Positions 45,001 through 56,702 of a stretch of DNA of 64,000 nt are shown here, piece after piece. Location: NCBI GenBank assembly GCA_946800325.1, contig OX326959.1, forward strand, positions 42,968,551 through 43,032,550. The letters are read 5' to 3'. Position 1 is the stretch's first letter. Each line of letters begins with the position of its first letter. Source of the stretch: Luzula sylvatica. Lineage: Eukaryota > Streptophyta > Magnoliopsida > Poales > Juncaceae. Both the position numbers and the translations under genes were made by a program. The notes under the pieces are model-generated. The model searched no databases. It had not been told where the DNA came from and saw only the letters and a program-made list of their open reading frames with translations.

Positions 45001-47723
45001 ACGACTAATCAATTCATTTTTTTCTTCATATAACATGCCTTATTTTTCCATTTTTTATTTTATTTTTATAGTCTATTACGAAGTGCAAATCATAAAATAT
45101 TTGCTGAGAAACTATATCGAAACTTCACAAAACATGATCGCTTCACCAAACCGAAGTTATCTTGCTCTGATTTCACCATTCATCACGGTGCTGGTGATGT
45201 AAGCCTCATTTTCTCCTCTTTTTTAATCTTTAAATATTATTATTTTTTTTTTTTAAAAAAAAACTGGATTATAGAGATTATTTTGTTTATCTATTTTAGG
45301 TGACGTATCAAACCGAATTATTTCTGGACAAAAATAAAGATTTTGTTGTGAACGAGCATCAGCAATTATTAGGAGCCTCACAATGTGAATTTATCGCCAA
45401 TCTATTTCCCCCTTCTGAAGATACCACCAAATCTTCAAAATCCTCCACCATCGGTACACAATTCAAGGTTCGAAATTATAAAACATAAAACATAAGCATT
45501 GACACATTAAAATTCTTTATTAATTAATGTGAATTTGATTTGATTTTTATTTTTATTTTGTGATGTTTCAGAAACAACTGCAAGAATTATTGGGAACTTT
45601 AAGTGCGACGCAGCCTCATTATATAAGATGTATTAAGCCGAATAATTTTCTAAAACCATCCATTTTCGAGAATAATAAAGTTATTGAACAACTCAGATGT
45701 GGGGTAAGTCCGTTGAATTTCATTATTTTTTTATTTATTTGTATTTTCCATACTAATATACTTCTTTTTAATATTTATAGGGAGTATTAGAGGCGATAAA
45801 GGTGAGTTGTCAAGGATATCCAACAAGACGCACGTTCGATGAATTTATTGACCGTTTTGGCGTTTTAGCCCCTGAAGTTTTGGGTGGAAGGTACAATTGA
45901 ATTGAATATAATTTATCAAATTATATAATAATTAATCATATATATTTTTTCTTTTTTGTTGTAAATAACGAAAACTTTTGTTGTGTATTTTTGCAGTATT
46001 GATGAAGTCACTGGCTCAAAGATCATTCTCGAGAAAGCCCAACTTCCTGGATATCAGGTAATTTATATATAAAAATCAACAAACTGAAAATATATCAAAT
46101 TCACCCTTCTTAAACTCTGTTGTTGAACAAATTAAACAGATAGGGCTTACAAAAGTGTTTTTGAGGTCTGGGCAAATGGCTGAGCTGGACGCGATGCGAA
46201 ACGAAGTATTGGGGAAATCTGCGAGCAAAATTCAGAGGAAAGTTAGATCTCATCAAGGCCGCAAAAGTTTCAATTTGACCCGCTCCTCAGTTACATTCCT
46301 CCAATCCATTTGCAGAGGTATAATATTCCATTTTTTATTTTTTTGATTAATTTCACATGTAACCCTACATTCCTCCAGTCCATGTCGTGTCTGCAAAACT
46401 TTTCATAATTTTTTTTTGAATTTTGATTTGAAGGAACCAATGCGAGGTCGCTCTTCGAATCCAAGAGGAGAGAGAAAGCTTCGATAACTATCCAAACACA
46501 CTTTCGGAGACACCACGAAATTAAAAGATATAAAGATGTCTACGAGTCCTCGATTATTCTTCAATCCGCTTTTCGTGGCATGGCTTCTAGAAATGAACTG
46601 CACTCCAGACGCCAAACTAGAGCCGCTATTTTCATTCAGGTACGTTATATATTATTAAAGAGTTTTTCAAAGAAGCCCTTGTACTTTTGGAAACTATAAT
46701 ATGATATGATTAAATATAGAGCTGTTTGAGGAGACATTTAGCGAGGTCGAAATATATGAGATTGAAGAAATCAGCTGTTACGTTTCAATGTGCTTGGCGC
46801 TGTAAAGTTGCTAAAAAGGAGCTAAGAAAACTCAGAATGGTATACAAATTAAAAGAATTTATGACTATTAAACTACACATTTTTCTGTGCTAATTGCTAA
46901 ATACAATATTTTATTTTTCTTTCTCTATTTTAGGCCGCTAGAGAAACTGGTGTTCTTCAAGCTGCCAAAAACAAGCTTGAGAAAGAAGTGGAGGATCTCA
47001 CACTGAGACTTGGATTACAAAGACTAATGAGGGTATGGGTATATTTGTAATTTTACTCTTTAATTATGTGCATATCAATGTCATGGACTAAGGACTACTT
47101 TGCCAAATTGTGATATTTTCAGCGTAATTCTGACGAAGCAAAATTGTTTGCACAACGAGAATTGGAAAAGATGGAGAAACAATTCCAGCAGAGCAAAAAC
47201 ATGCTGTTACAAGAAAAAGAAAAAGCTAAAAAGGCTTCTCAAAAAGAAAAAGAAGTTTTAATTAAAGAGGTTATTATAGTCGATAATTCTATTGTCGATC
47301 AACTAAAAACCGAAAATGAATCACTCAAGGTCCTCTCTCCCTCTCCTTTTTCCTCTCTCTAGTACTATCTAAATTATGAATAAATAATTTTGCAGGGTAT
47401 AGTTACTTCTCTTGAAGTGAAGATTCAAGAAACCGAGGAAAAATATGAAGAAAGAACCAAAGAAGCAAAGGAATCAAAATCAAAGATTCTTGAATTGACT
47501 AGTTCAATGAAAAGGTTCTTATTTATTTATTTATTTCCTTACATTTTTGTAATCTTATATTAGTAGAAACCAAAGAGTATATTTTCATTTTGTTTGTAGT
47601 CTAAATGAGAGAATCTTAATGCTGGAAATGGAGAAACAAGTTTTAAGGAAGCAAGGTTTGTCGCATAAAACAAAGGTAAGTAGCATGAGTAATCCCCCCC
47701 CCAACCACCCACCCCCCTCCCCC

Positions 47724-47754
<31 letters not shown>

Positions 47755-49198
47755 TACACACACACACAACCAAACCCTAAAACCCCCACCATATTTTCCT
47801 TCTGTATTCATGTATTTATTTTGTGCTTGGGCTTAATAAGATTTTATTTAATTTATAGGAAACACCAATGAAGCAAAGTGGATCACCAATAGCAGGAGAG
47901 TGTGGATCCTATATCGACCAAGAAGAGGTATATCTTTTACAAATAAGTTATTATATTATTCAAAATATAAAAAAGAAACCTTTTTTTTATTATTCTTATG
48001 GTTTTATTTACTAATAGAAGGAGAGTGTGGAGGCGTTAATAAATGTGGTGGAGGAAAGAATTGGCATTGTTCCCGGACAATCAGTTGGTGCATTTGCCAT
48101 TCACAAATGTCTCATTCATTGGAAGTTCTTTGAAAAGGGCCAACAAAATATCTTCGATCGTTTGATCGAAATGTTTCGTTGTGCTTCTATGGTATGCATT
48201 TTATTCATTTCATAACCAATTTGCAAAAATGCCCTGCATTATTAAAGTTATTTTTTTTTTGATGGAGTAGACCAATAGTCTAGCTCAAATTTGCATTAAA
48301 TAAATAGAGTAATCCACATATTTACATCAAATTTTTAAATAGGAAAGAAAAACTCTTAGCAATTTTGTGTCCATTTGTCCACCTCTTCGGCTATCATAGT
48401 AGAAAGGAGGGAGGTAGAAACTGCTTTGAAAGAGAAAATTCTCCGGTTCCTCTCTTTCCATATGTTCCACATTGTTGCTATCCAAATTGTACCCCATCTT
48501 GAATTATGCGGTTTGTCCCCTTTCTTTTTATTAATTGACCAAAATTGTAGGAGCTCATCAGCGAATTGAAGAGGTGGAAGAGACAGATGACCAACAATAG
48601 AGCTCCAAACTTGCCTGGCATATGGGCATAGGAGTAATAGATGATCGACGTCTTCTCGGTGCTGTGCACAAAGCGAGCAACCCTCATTATTCGGCCATCC
48701 TCGTTTTTCTAAATTGACCGCCGTTAAAAGCCTATCATGCAATGCTAGCCATCCAAAAAAACGAACTTTGCTGTGCACAAAGCGAGCAACCCTCATTAAA
48801 GTTATTTTTAACTTTGTGATTTGATGTAGTATCGCGATAGTAATGATGATTTAGCATATTGGTTGGCAATTGGGTCGACATTGTTGCTGTTGTTTCAATC
48901 AAGACTAAAAAAGGTTATATTTAATGAACCTGAACTCTCACTTGGAATGAAAGAAGTGAGTTAATAATAATAATATATACATACGTACATTTTTTCTATA
49001 TTATACTTTAATTTTGACTTATTCTAATGTGAATATCTCATGAAATGTTCTTGATCTTTATTTTTATAGGGTTTTAAAGTACCTCTGACTAGCATGCAAT
49101 TTAAGGAAGACCTTAAACGTAACGTGGAACTAACATATGCAATGCTCCTCGGTAACTTGAAAAAGGACTTGACTCCCTTGCTCTCTATGGCTATTCAG

Positions 49199-49248
<50 letters not shown>

Positions 49249-50603
49249 TTATTTTAGGCGCCAAAGACATCAAAAGCAAGTCTAGTGAGAATGGGACCGT
49301 CGTTACGGTCATTAAAGAACCAAAACTCGAACGAATCGATTCATTGGACTAGTATAGTTGAGAAGCTTAACGATTATGTCAAAATGCTTCAAGAAAATGG
49401 GGTATGAATTAGTTTATTCCTTACGAATATTATTATATACAACCTAGAAATAATAAAAATATAAGTCTTGACAAATATTTTTTTGTTATGTTTCAGATGC
49501 CCACGGCAGTAATCAGGAAAATAATCACTGAGATTTTCTGCTTTATCAACTCGCAACTTTTAAATAGGTAATTAACTTAAACACTTAATTTTCTAACTAA
49601 ATAAAATGATTAATATTTATTATTATAATTTTAAATTTGGTTTTATATTTTATGTATATAGTTTATTGGTGTGTCGAGAATGTTGTTCTCTAAGAAATGG
49701 CGATTATGTCAAATGTGGCATGGAATTGATAGAAAGGTGGTGTGGAAAATTTAAAGAAGAGGTATTTTTGATAGTTTATGCTTAATTTCAAATATATATA
49801 TTTATATTAAATTTTGAACCCGTGAACTTTTGGATTTTACAAAAATAGGTCATTGGAACCGCATTGTATGAACTCAAACAGATCAGAGAAGCCGTTGATT
49901 TCTTGGTATGATAAACATATCCAAATCCATTTAGCATACATATATTCCAATATTCTTACATTATATTAGGATTTTAGTATTATATAACTAATTTTATTTT
50001 ATTTCACAGGTCAAATTTCAGAAATTTCAAGTTTCCTATGAAGAACTGAGGAGTTCTCTATGCCCAGTAAGACCCTTTATCTATATTTTAGGGTTTATTG
50101 GGGTTTGGTGTAATTATTTGTTTACTTTTTACTTGAATGATCTGTATGCAGAAATTAAGCGTCCTGCAACTTCATAGAATTTGCTCACAATATTGTGATG
50201 ATCAGCATAATACTCAAAGTGTATCTTCTGACGTAAGCTTGATATTGCAAATCATAAAAAATAATTTTATAAGCTATTATATTGAAAATTAATTATTCCG
50301 TTATTTTGTCTCTTTAGGTCCTAAACAAGATGAGTTCTTTGGTTACCGATGATACAAATGAGGCTTCTAGTAGCGCCTTCTTATTGAACGACGATTTGCC
50401 GTAAAATATTCAATTTTAAGTTTTTACTAGAAATAAAATAAATTTATTTAACATTAATATGATTTTTGTCTTTTTGTAGGATATCATTGTTTGATGAAAT
50501 TTTGGGTACTGCCGATGTCGATGTCATAGATAAAGAGCACTCCAAAATCGCCATTCCGAATGACATGTTGGAAATACCAGCATTGTATTTTTTACAATTT
50601 TAA
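42086..50603 (+). CDS. Class XI myosin heavy chain, one in-frame stop
   Basis: Thirty-eight exons with GT-AG joins give about 1,450 codons. Exon 1 (42086-42088) is ATG alone; exon 2 starts 42287; the last ends 50603. Order: SH3-like N-terminus with motor domain (P-loop GESGAGKT about 156-163; switch I NNNSSRFGKF about 210; switch II DIYGF about 435), six IQ motifs (about 735-880), coiled coil (about 880-1070) and globular/DIL tail (about 1070-1400). Class XI myosins move organelles along actin. The codon after DIYGF, normally Glu, is TAA at 44420-44422, giving a 439-residue product. Everything downstream stays open and spliceable. Exon 11 (44338-44439, 102 bp) could be skipped in frame, but that removes switch II. 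A LINE lies in intron 28. Confidence 0.93.
44420..44422 (+). other. Nonsense codon at myosin switch II
   Basis: TAA stands where the class consensus DIYGFESFKTNS needs GAA or GAG. The flanking codons encode DIYGF and SFKTN, so a single G-to-T change explains it. Confidence 0.9.
47689..47770 (+). repeat. Poly-C tract followed by (AC)n in a myosin intron
   Basis: A C-rich stretch ends in a run of about 30 C, then TACACACACACAC. It could form i-motif or quadruplex DNA, and its length in the assembly may be unreliable. Confidence 0.93.
48256..48794 (-). mobile_element. 5'-truncated LINE in myosin intron 28
   Basis: Flanked by the 15-bp direct repeat ATTAAAGTTATTTTT (48241-48255 and 48795-48809). 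The minus strand encodes the reverse-transcriptase zinc-binding domain at the end of L1-type ORF2 ([40 protein letters not shown]), then a stop, a 3' UTR and poly-A. At the truncated 5' end a 29-bp block of internal sequence is repeated. Confidence 0.9.
49199..49250. repeat. (ATT)n microsatellite in a myosin intron
   Basis: About 16 units between exons 30 and 31. Confidence 0.95.
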
Positions 50604-50681
50604 TACTTTAATCATATATAATTTTTTATGTTTTTCTGAGTATTTGGATAGCATTAAAAATTCTCTAAAATATTATGTTTT

Positions 50682-51074
50682 TTTTTTAAATGTTTAGAGT
50701 GGGCTTTATTGTCTCACTTCTAAAACATATATGCATTTCATCTTTTAAAGAAATATTACAATGTTTTTCATGCATACATTCAACTCATCTATTCTATATC
50801 TAAACTATCCTAAAATTGTACAAGTATTGTTTGAGCTTTTTACATCTCGGTCCAATTTATCAACGTAGAAGATAAAAATAAAAAAAATATTCTTTTCTTC
50901 CTCCATGTTATACTGAAAAGTCCTTTCACCTTCTTCAGATTTACTTTCTCAAATCAACCCTCTTTTCTCTATTCTCTCTCTCAAAGCAAAGCAACCAAGT
51001 TACCTTCGTTCTTCCTCTCTTCAGAACTCGATCTACTACCTCCATTCTTCGCTTCAATAGATCTCGATCTACTG
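50682..51074 (-). mobile_element. Retroposed sequence with 19-bp target duplication
   Basis: CTCTAAAATATTATGTTTT occurs at 50663-50681 and 51075-51093. The ~393-bp insert, read on the minus strand, begins CAGTAGATCGAGATC and ends in poly-A, the structure of an L1-mobilised transcript. It has no tRNA-type promoter boxes that I can see and no clear frame, so it may be a processed RNA fragment or an unusual SINE. Confidence 0.8.
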
Positions 51075-51093
51075 CTCTAAAATATTATGTTTT

Positions 51094-51412
51094 CCAAAAT
51101 CATCATTATGAATTTAGATCATGTGTTGATACAACTTTTTAACTATATATTATTCTTAATAACATGGAGTTTTTAACGAAAATTATGCTTTCACGAAGTA
51201 GCTACCAGCAAAAGCCAATATAACAACATTGCTAAATTGAGGATTCGAGAAAACGACCTCACTTAAAGGAATTTATAAGAGTAGAAACAGAGAGAAGCTT
51301 AAATCATTTTTTTTACACATTGAATGATTTTACAACGTGTATTGTGAAGTATTTATAATACATAAATTAGTCGTTATTTTACGTAACATTTACCTAACAA
51401 TAACGGCTATAT
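51094..51412 (-). mobile_element. Probable 3' LTR side of a minus-strand copia
   Basis: Non-coding sequence following the RNase H stop of the minus-strand copia relic. A purine tract GAGAGAGG with TGATAGG after it (minus strand, near 51440-51455) is a candidate polypurine tract and LTR start. The far end is not fixed. Confidence 0.4.
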
Positions 51413-52113
51413 TCACTCTATTATAAATGCTAATATTTCTATCCTATCACCTCTCTCAAGCCGAGCGGGAGAGGCTTGAACCATGAGTTCGGATCGAAGG
51501 AGTTGAAAGCGCGGTGTAGAAAGTCCTTTCGTAAGAATGTCGGCGATTTGATCTTTAGTGTGAAGGTAACGAACATCAAGTTTCTTGGTAGCCATGAGAT
51601 CGCGTAAAAAGTGAAAATCGATTTCATTGTTCTTTGTACGAGCATGAAAAACCGGATTATGGGTGAGATATGTGGCGCCAATATTATCACACCATAGTAT
51701 TGGAGGAGAAATCGGGATGTGAAGCTCCCAAAGAAGATAAGTAAGCCACACAAGTTTCGAGGTGGCCATCGCTAGGCTACGATACTCGGTTTCGGTGCTT
51801 GATCGGACTACCGTAGGTTGTTTCTTTGAAGACCAAGAAATAAGATTTGGACCGAGAAAAATACTATAACCGGTCGTAGATTTACGATCATCGGGACAAC
51901 CGGCCCAATCGGAGTCGGAGTATGCTTGGAGAGAGAGAAAGAGTTGGAAGAGAGAAAGTAAAGGCCGTGTTGAAGCGTACCTTTTAGATAGCGCAAAATA
52001 CGCTTGACTGCTATCCAATGAGGTTCGTTGGGAGTATGCATGAATTGGGACACTTTGTTGACCGCGAAGGCGATTTCAGATCTCGTAATCGTGACATATT
52101 GAAGAGCACCCAC
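51413..52113 (-). pseudogene. Copia RT-RNase H C-terminal fragment, frameshifted
   Basis: One minus-strand frame (52113 downwards) reads [20 protein letters not shown] and [14 protein letters not shown]; a second (to 51413) reads [50 protein letters not shown] and [11 protein letters not shown]. Together they are the end of a copia polyprotein, split by a frameshift near 51930. Confidence 0.92.
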
Positions 52114-52147
52114 CCTTGGTCGATAAAGAATCGGATAAACCTAAGGG

Positions 52148-52185
<38 letters not shown>

Positions 52186-52208
52186 CACACACACACACAC
52201 ACACACAC
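52148..52208 (+). repeat. Poly-C (~35) followed by (AC)n
   Basis: A run of about 35 C followed by AACACACACACACACAC, at the junction of a minus-strand and a plus-strand copia relic. Its composition closely resembles the tract at 47689-47770. Confidence 0.95.
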
Positions 52209-52397
52209 GTTTAGACGAGTAGCATAAGCCTTTGATACCGGTCATCACTTAAGTACCATTCTCAGTCCAGCAAAAATCAATCTTCAAGATTCCACTAATT
52301 CAAGCTAAGTTTTCATTTCATTCTAACCCAGTTCGATCAATCTTTCCTCAATTTCTTCTAAAATTCAGTCCAATTATGCTCATACTCTATGCATCAT
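52209..52397 (+). other. Leader-like sequence before a copia gag relic
   Basis: Non-coding; probably the 5' leader of the following gag fragment. Confidence 0.35.
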
Positions 52398-52790
52398 GAC
52401 CGCACCCTCTGAAATTTGTCAAATTCATGTCATCTATGACAAAGTAATTACCTTTATTCATCAAATCTCATCTAAATTAGATGGCACTAACTATCTCGTG
52501 TGGCGATCTCAAGTTGAATCATTATTTGGGGGTTTTGGCCTTCAATCGTTTTTGACTGGCACCTAGTACCTAGTCTACACCAGCTCATACCACTGGTCCC
52601 AACAACACACCCAATCCACATTACGACCGAAGGAAACAACAAGATTAATTTCTGCTTGCTTGGCTGAAATCCACGATGACTGAGAATGTCATCTCTTAGC
52701 TCATCTCCTCCCCCTCGACAACTTCAGCTTGGCAATCACTTGCCAAACGCTACAATACCACTATCATGGGCCATCTTCTATCACAAAAGT
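52398..52790 (+). pseudogene. Copia gag N-terminal fragment
   Basis: From MTAPSEICQIHVIYDK the frame reads SSKLDGTNYLVWRSQVESLF, the N-terminal Gag motif of plant copia elements. Stops follow near 52566, and later pieces (LLAWLKSTMTENVIS, AWQSLAKRYN) are in broken frames. Confidence 0.8.
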
Positions 52791-53117
52791 CAATTCAAGT
52801 GGAGCCCACATATCATTGATTCAGAAGTGAATATGGGAGGAAGGAAGTGACTGGCTTCATATAATATAATGTTAATTTTTTATTTACATCATTGAGTACT
52901 TAATTCAGTGACTCATATCATACCACGTGTCTCATCGAATACTTAATTCAAAAGCGCATATCACGTCACGTGTCTTCATGAGAAAGTATGTATGAAATAT
53001 AATGGGAGTAAAAGTAATGATAGCAACCACACTTATTTCCCCAGTTTTTTCCCTTGTCGATGTGGCTATGGTCTGCCACATCATCATTTCTCTTTTTCCT
53101 CTTTCTTATGCATGTTT

Positions 53118-53600
53118 TAATGGAGCATTTCTGCATGTGGTCCAGTTTGGAAAATTAATTCAAAAAATAATTTTTTTTTTGCAAATATTCAAGATATAAC
53201 CTGGAACGGATTTTAAAATCTCGTCCCTACCGAGATTTAAAATCTCGCCGGATTAATTACCTCAAAAAACAATTTTATCAGCTTTTGCAGGGTTAATGAA
53301 TATGCACCGGGTTTTAAAATCCCGCCATACTAAATCCAGTAAAAACCGAGTTTTAAAATCTCGTAACTGAAGCTTTTTCCGACGGTCCGTCGTTGATGCT
53401 GCTTTTTCCGACTGTCCGTCGTTGAAAGTGTATTTCATAATTTAATTAATATTAATAAAAAATAATAATTAATTAATTAATTAATTAACTAATATTAATA
53501 ATATTTAATATTTAATTAATTAATTAATATTACATTCATATTATCATTAATATTTCATTTTGTCCTCAAATGAATATGCACCGATTCCTTAATTGTCTAG
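53118..53600 (+). mobile_element. Partial relative of the copy-2 Helitron
   Basis: Begins TGGAGCATTTCTGCATGTGG, matching the 5' end of the element at 59564-60857, and shares the GAGATTTTAAAATCTCG-type palindromes. I could not see a matching 3' hairpin and CTAG end. Confidence 0.5.
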
Positions 53601-53621
53601 AGCTTCAGCAATCACAGGGAA

Positions 53622-53887
53622 ATTATATGGTGCCCCTCAAATGCCATATTTCATCCTCGATCCGTACAGAGGCCCATTATTAACAATTAATTCATTTATT
53701 CAACCCACTCTATTAACCACTAATTTACTTTATTAATCATTAATAAATATTAACTATAAATCTGTACCTTAATTCAATGTAATTAATCACTAATCAAGAA
53801 AAATTGTGTTAATTAATCATTGAATTAATCACTAATCCCCCAAATCGAGAATGTCCGGAGGAATATGGGGGGCATAGTAAATGAGCC
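53622..53887. mobile_element. MITE related to 7564-7811
   Basis: The left end TATGGTGCCCCTCAAATGCC is mirrored by GGAATATGGGGGGCATAG on the right; AT-rich interior. Confidence 0.55.
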
Positions 53888-54140
53888 CATTATATTATTA
53901 TTTTGTGAAGCAAAAAAAATATATTATTATTTCGAATGAAAGTTGTTTAGTTGACGTGGCACATCAACAAGTGCCACGTCAGATTCGAGAAAAAAAATGG
54001 AAAAAAGAGATATAGTTCCTATTATTACTCATACAATGATACGTTTTCATATGCATTATTGAATACTTAATTCAAGGACTCATATCATGTCGTGTATTCG
54101 ATGAGAAAGTTTGCATAAGATTAAAGATGAATATAAATAT

Positions 54141-54428
54141 AAGAGGCCATTTACCGTGTTCTTCAAATATCCACCAAATTTTCTCCACAATAGTAATTCA
54201 TGGTTAATCCATGAATTAGTATTTTGGATTAACGATTAATTCATAATTATCTATTTTTAATTATTTCGAATTAATCATCAATTGATATGGACCTGAATTA
54301 TATATTAAAATTTTAATAATCATGAATTAATCATTAATCCAAAATATTAATCCATGAATTAATCATGAATTACTATTGCGGAGGAAATTTGATGGACATT
54401 TGAGTGACATAGTAAAATTTCCCTAACT
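54141..54428. mobile_element. MITE-like foldback
   Basis: Left AAATTTTCTCCACAATAGTA pairs with TACTATTGCGGAGGAAATTT on the right, and AATTCATGG/CCATGAATT arms pair inside. It interrupts R1 copy 2. Confidence 0.6.
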
Positions 54429-54576
54429 ATAAATAGTTGATTGGCCGATGATTTACGCCAATTACATATAACAAGAGAGAAAGGGGTAAAATGATAATTT
54501 GTCATACCTTAAAGAGATGCACCGCCAACAAGGAAACCATCACCATCAATCCGACCAGCCAACTCCCTGCAGTTGC

Positions 54577-54622
54577 TGAAAGAAATACAGTTTCGGATCA
54601 ACCGTAAAATGTACACAAGGAT
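54577..54622 (+). other. 46-bp tip of a copia LTR at the duplication breakpoint
   Basis: Matches the first bases of the LTR at 6085 (TGAAGGAAATACAGTTTCGG with one change). It is flanked by two copies of AAACCATCACCATCAATCC at 54534-54552 and 54623-54641. Confidence 0.8.
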
Positions 54623-54648
54623 AAACCATCACCATCAATCCAACCATC

Positions 54649-54854
54649 ACCTTTTCATGCGGAATTGATGTTTGTTGCTCACCTATTAAGGTAATGAAAT
54701 TCTCCTAAATAGACTTTGATATAATGATATCTAGCATCATATGTTGAACTCGACACGTTTTAATTTTATTATTACCGCCTATTAACAATGGATGTAGTAT
54801 ACCCCTATTAATCAACTCATTTAAATAACTCTCCGCAACATCCTCAACACATAA
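54649..54854 (-). pseudogene. NLR pseudogene copy 2: winged-helix part
   Basis: The minus strand reads CVEDVAESYLNELINRGILH and CRVQHMMLDIIISKS. It stops at the duplication boundary inside the following linker. Relative to copy 1 the MHD-type site is QHM. Confidence 0.85.
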
Positions 54855-54859
54855 TCCAC

Positions 54860-55243
54860 TGTAACGATAACTGAAGTTAACAATAGTACAACAACGCGTT
54901 GTACTAGCCAAGAATTACAACCGAAATATAGAAGAAGAAGCGATTCAATAAAACTTGAATTTTATTATAGAAGAAAGAGAAATATTACAAAATATTTTGT
55001 GGTGTTCAAATGACACAAAATACATCCCTATTTATATGCTACATGATTCATGAACATGGTTCTTCACTAATGTGAACATGCCTCTTCATTAATGTACATG
55101 ATTCATGAATATGACTCTTCACTAGTATGCACATAACTTTTCAAAAGTGTCCAGAACATTCATGAGCATGACCTTTCACACATACATGCATACTAAACTT
55201 AATTAATATAAAATACTACTTTATAAATCAACACTAATAAACA
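54860..55243 (-). mobile_element. Solo LTR, copy-2 ortholog of 27361-27745
   Basis: Same ends and same insertion point; the flanks are TCCAC and CCCAC, one base apart from a perfect target duplication. Confidence 0.87.
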
Positions 55244-55610
55244 CCCACGTCTTTCACGCACAAAACCTTATGCAATCCATTTTCTCAACAAACTTTTCCT
55301 TCGAATTTTATAATCTTTGGGTTTTATACTCAAGTAAAGAAAGCATGTTTTTAGATAATGCGGTAAGTTGTTATAGCTAAATGTGAGTATTTGGTTAACT
55401 CCATTTGCTAAGGAATCGGTTTCTACCTCGGAATCTAGACAATTAAGAACTTTATGCAATTGCTCTTCGGTTTTAGACATGGTCGATAATAGACTAGCTA
55501 TGCTAACCACGACTAATGGAAACCTTACATTTCTCTGTGATTGCTTTTGCGACATTTTCTAACTCGGGAGGATAATTTGTTAGAGAAGCAAGGACCCTTT
55601 TGTAAAATCC
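55244..55610 (-). pseudogene. NLR pseudogene copy 2: ARC part
   Basis: The minus-strand frame reads FPLVVVSIASLLSTMSKTEE to KIRRKSLLRKWIA, then the TAA shared with copy 1. The stop seen in copy 1 after FLYLSI is absent here. Confidence 0.88.
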
Positions 55611-55675
55611 TTATTTTTTTTTTAGACATGCATGCCCGTAGGCTCCATTCACTTACCCTTTTGTAAAATCCGTAC

Positions 55676-56702
55676 TTAGGGTGTGCTCCCAATGAGAGGG
55701 AATGAGAGGGAGGGGATGAGAATGGAGGGACAGATTAATTTTTATATTGCTCCCAAGTTTTTTTATGATGAGGAGGAAAGAGAATGAAGGAAAAATTATA
55801 TCTCCTCTATATACAAAATAGATCAATTATTTTTCTCTCCAAATTTGGAGGATAATGGAAGGTACAAATTATAGTACCCAAAATACACTTATTTCATTCA
55901 TTGTATGACATATGAGTCTCATTGCTCATTGTAATATATATATTTTTCCCTACAATAATAATGTTTCTTTCCCTCCAAAAATACATAATCCTTTCATCCT
56001 CCATTGCTATCATAAAATAAAATTTCAACTTCTCTTTCCTTCTTGTTCCAGCCGTGCATTTTCTCCAAAAAAAGAAGGTTAGCAATTTCTTAATATTTGT
56101 TAATTATTGTTATTATTATTCGAGTGTTTTTTTTTCTCTTCCAATCAATTGCATGCTCTTCTCCTTTCTAATTATGATTTTCTTTTTAACATATTCTTTT
56201 GAACAAAGGAGATTAAATCAAAATTCGTTTTGATCTTTTTGATGTTTTCTTGTTCCAAACTGCACATTTGACTTGTGCTTTAATATTTTCTTTTGATTTA
56301 TTAACTTTTTAGACTTAATCAAAATTGTTTATTTGGATAGGAGATATATTAGTAACTAACTTATTTTCATTATTAAAAACACATGTAGATGAATGAGCAA
56401 GACAACAATAGATGGAAATTGATTCTTGTGTAAGCTCATATCCGCCTTTTACAATTTATTACTATTGTATGAAATATATATATATATTTCTTATTATTGT
56501 TTTGTTATATTCATTTTTTAGTTCACAACAATCCAAAAGGTAAAATTGACATTTTTTCGTGGCCTTATTTCTTCCTCTCCTTTCTCTTTCATTAAACATT
56601 TTAAAACTCGGGAACAAGAAAAAACTCATTTCTTCCCTTTTCCTTCATTCTCTTCCCTTCCATTCTCTTCCCATTCGTAAAAAACTCGGAAGCACACCGT
56701 AA
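55676..56702. mobile_element. TIR element with TTAGGGTGTGCTCC ends, copy 2
   Basis: Counterpart of 28177-29200; its right end has drifted to GAAGCACACCGTAA. Confidence 0.65.

Larger units (their letters stand above)
53012..54035. mobile_element. ~1-kb TIR element nested in R1
   Basis: Comparison with R1 copy 1 places an insertion between GAAATATAATG and ATACGTTTTCATATGC. The ends carry imperfect inverted sequence (GAGTAAAAGTAATGATAG against, reversed, GAGTAATAATAGGAAC), followed by TTTTTTCC and paired TGTGGC/GCCACATCA motifs. Boundaries are approximate. It contains a Helitron-related piece and a MITE. Confidence 0.5.
52856..54480. repeat. Repeat family R1, copy 2, with nested insertions
   Basis: Outer parts (52856-53011 and 54036-54140, resuming about 54430-54465) match R1 copy 1 at 36786-37260. 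A ~1-kb TIR element and a MITE interrupt it. Near 54098 it has the uninterrupted version of the SINE site of copy 1. Confidence 0.65.

Noticed and set aside
48356..48796. A 146-codon minus-strand gene inside the myosin
   Set aside because: It is the C-terminal zinc-binding domain of a LINE reverse transcriptase within a target-duplicated insertion.
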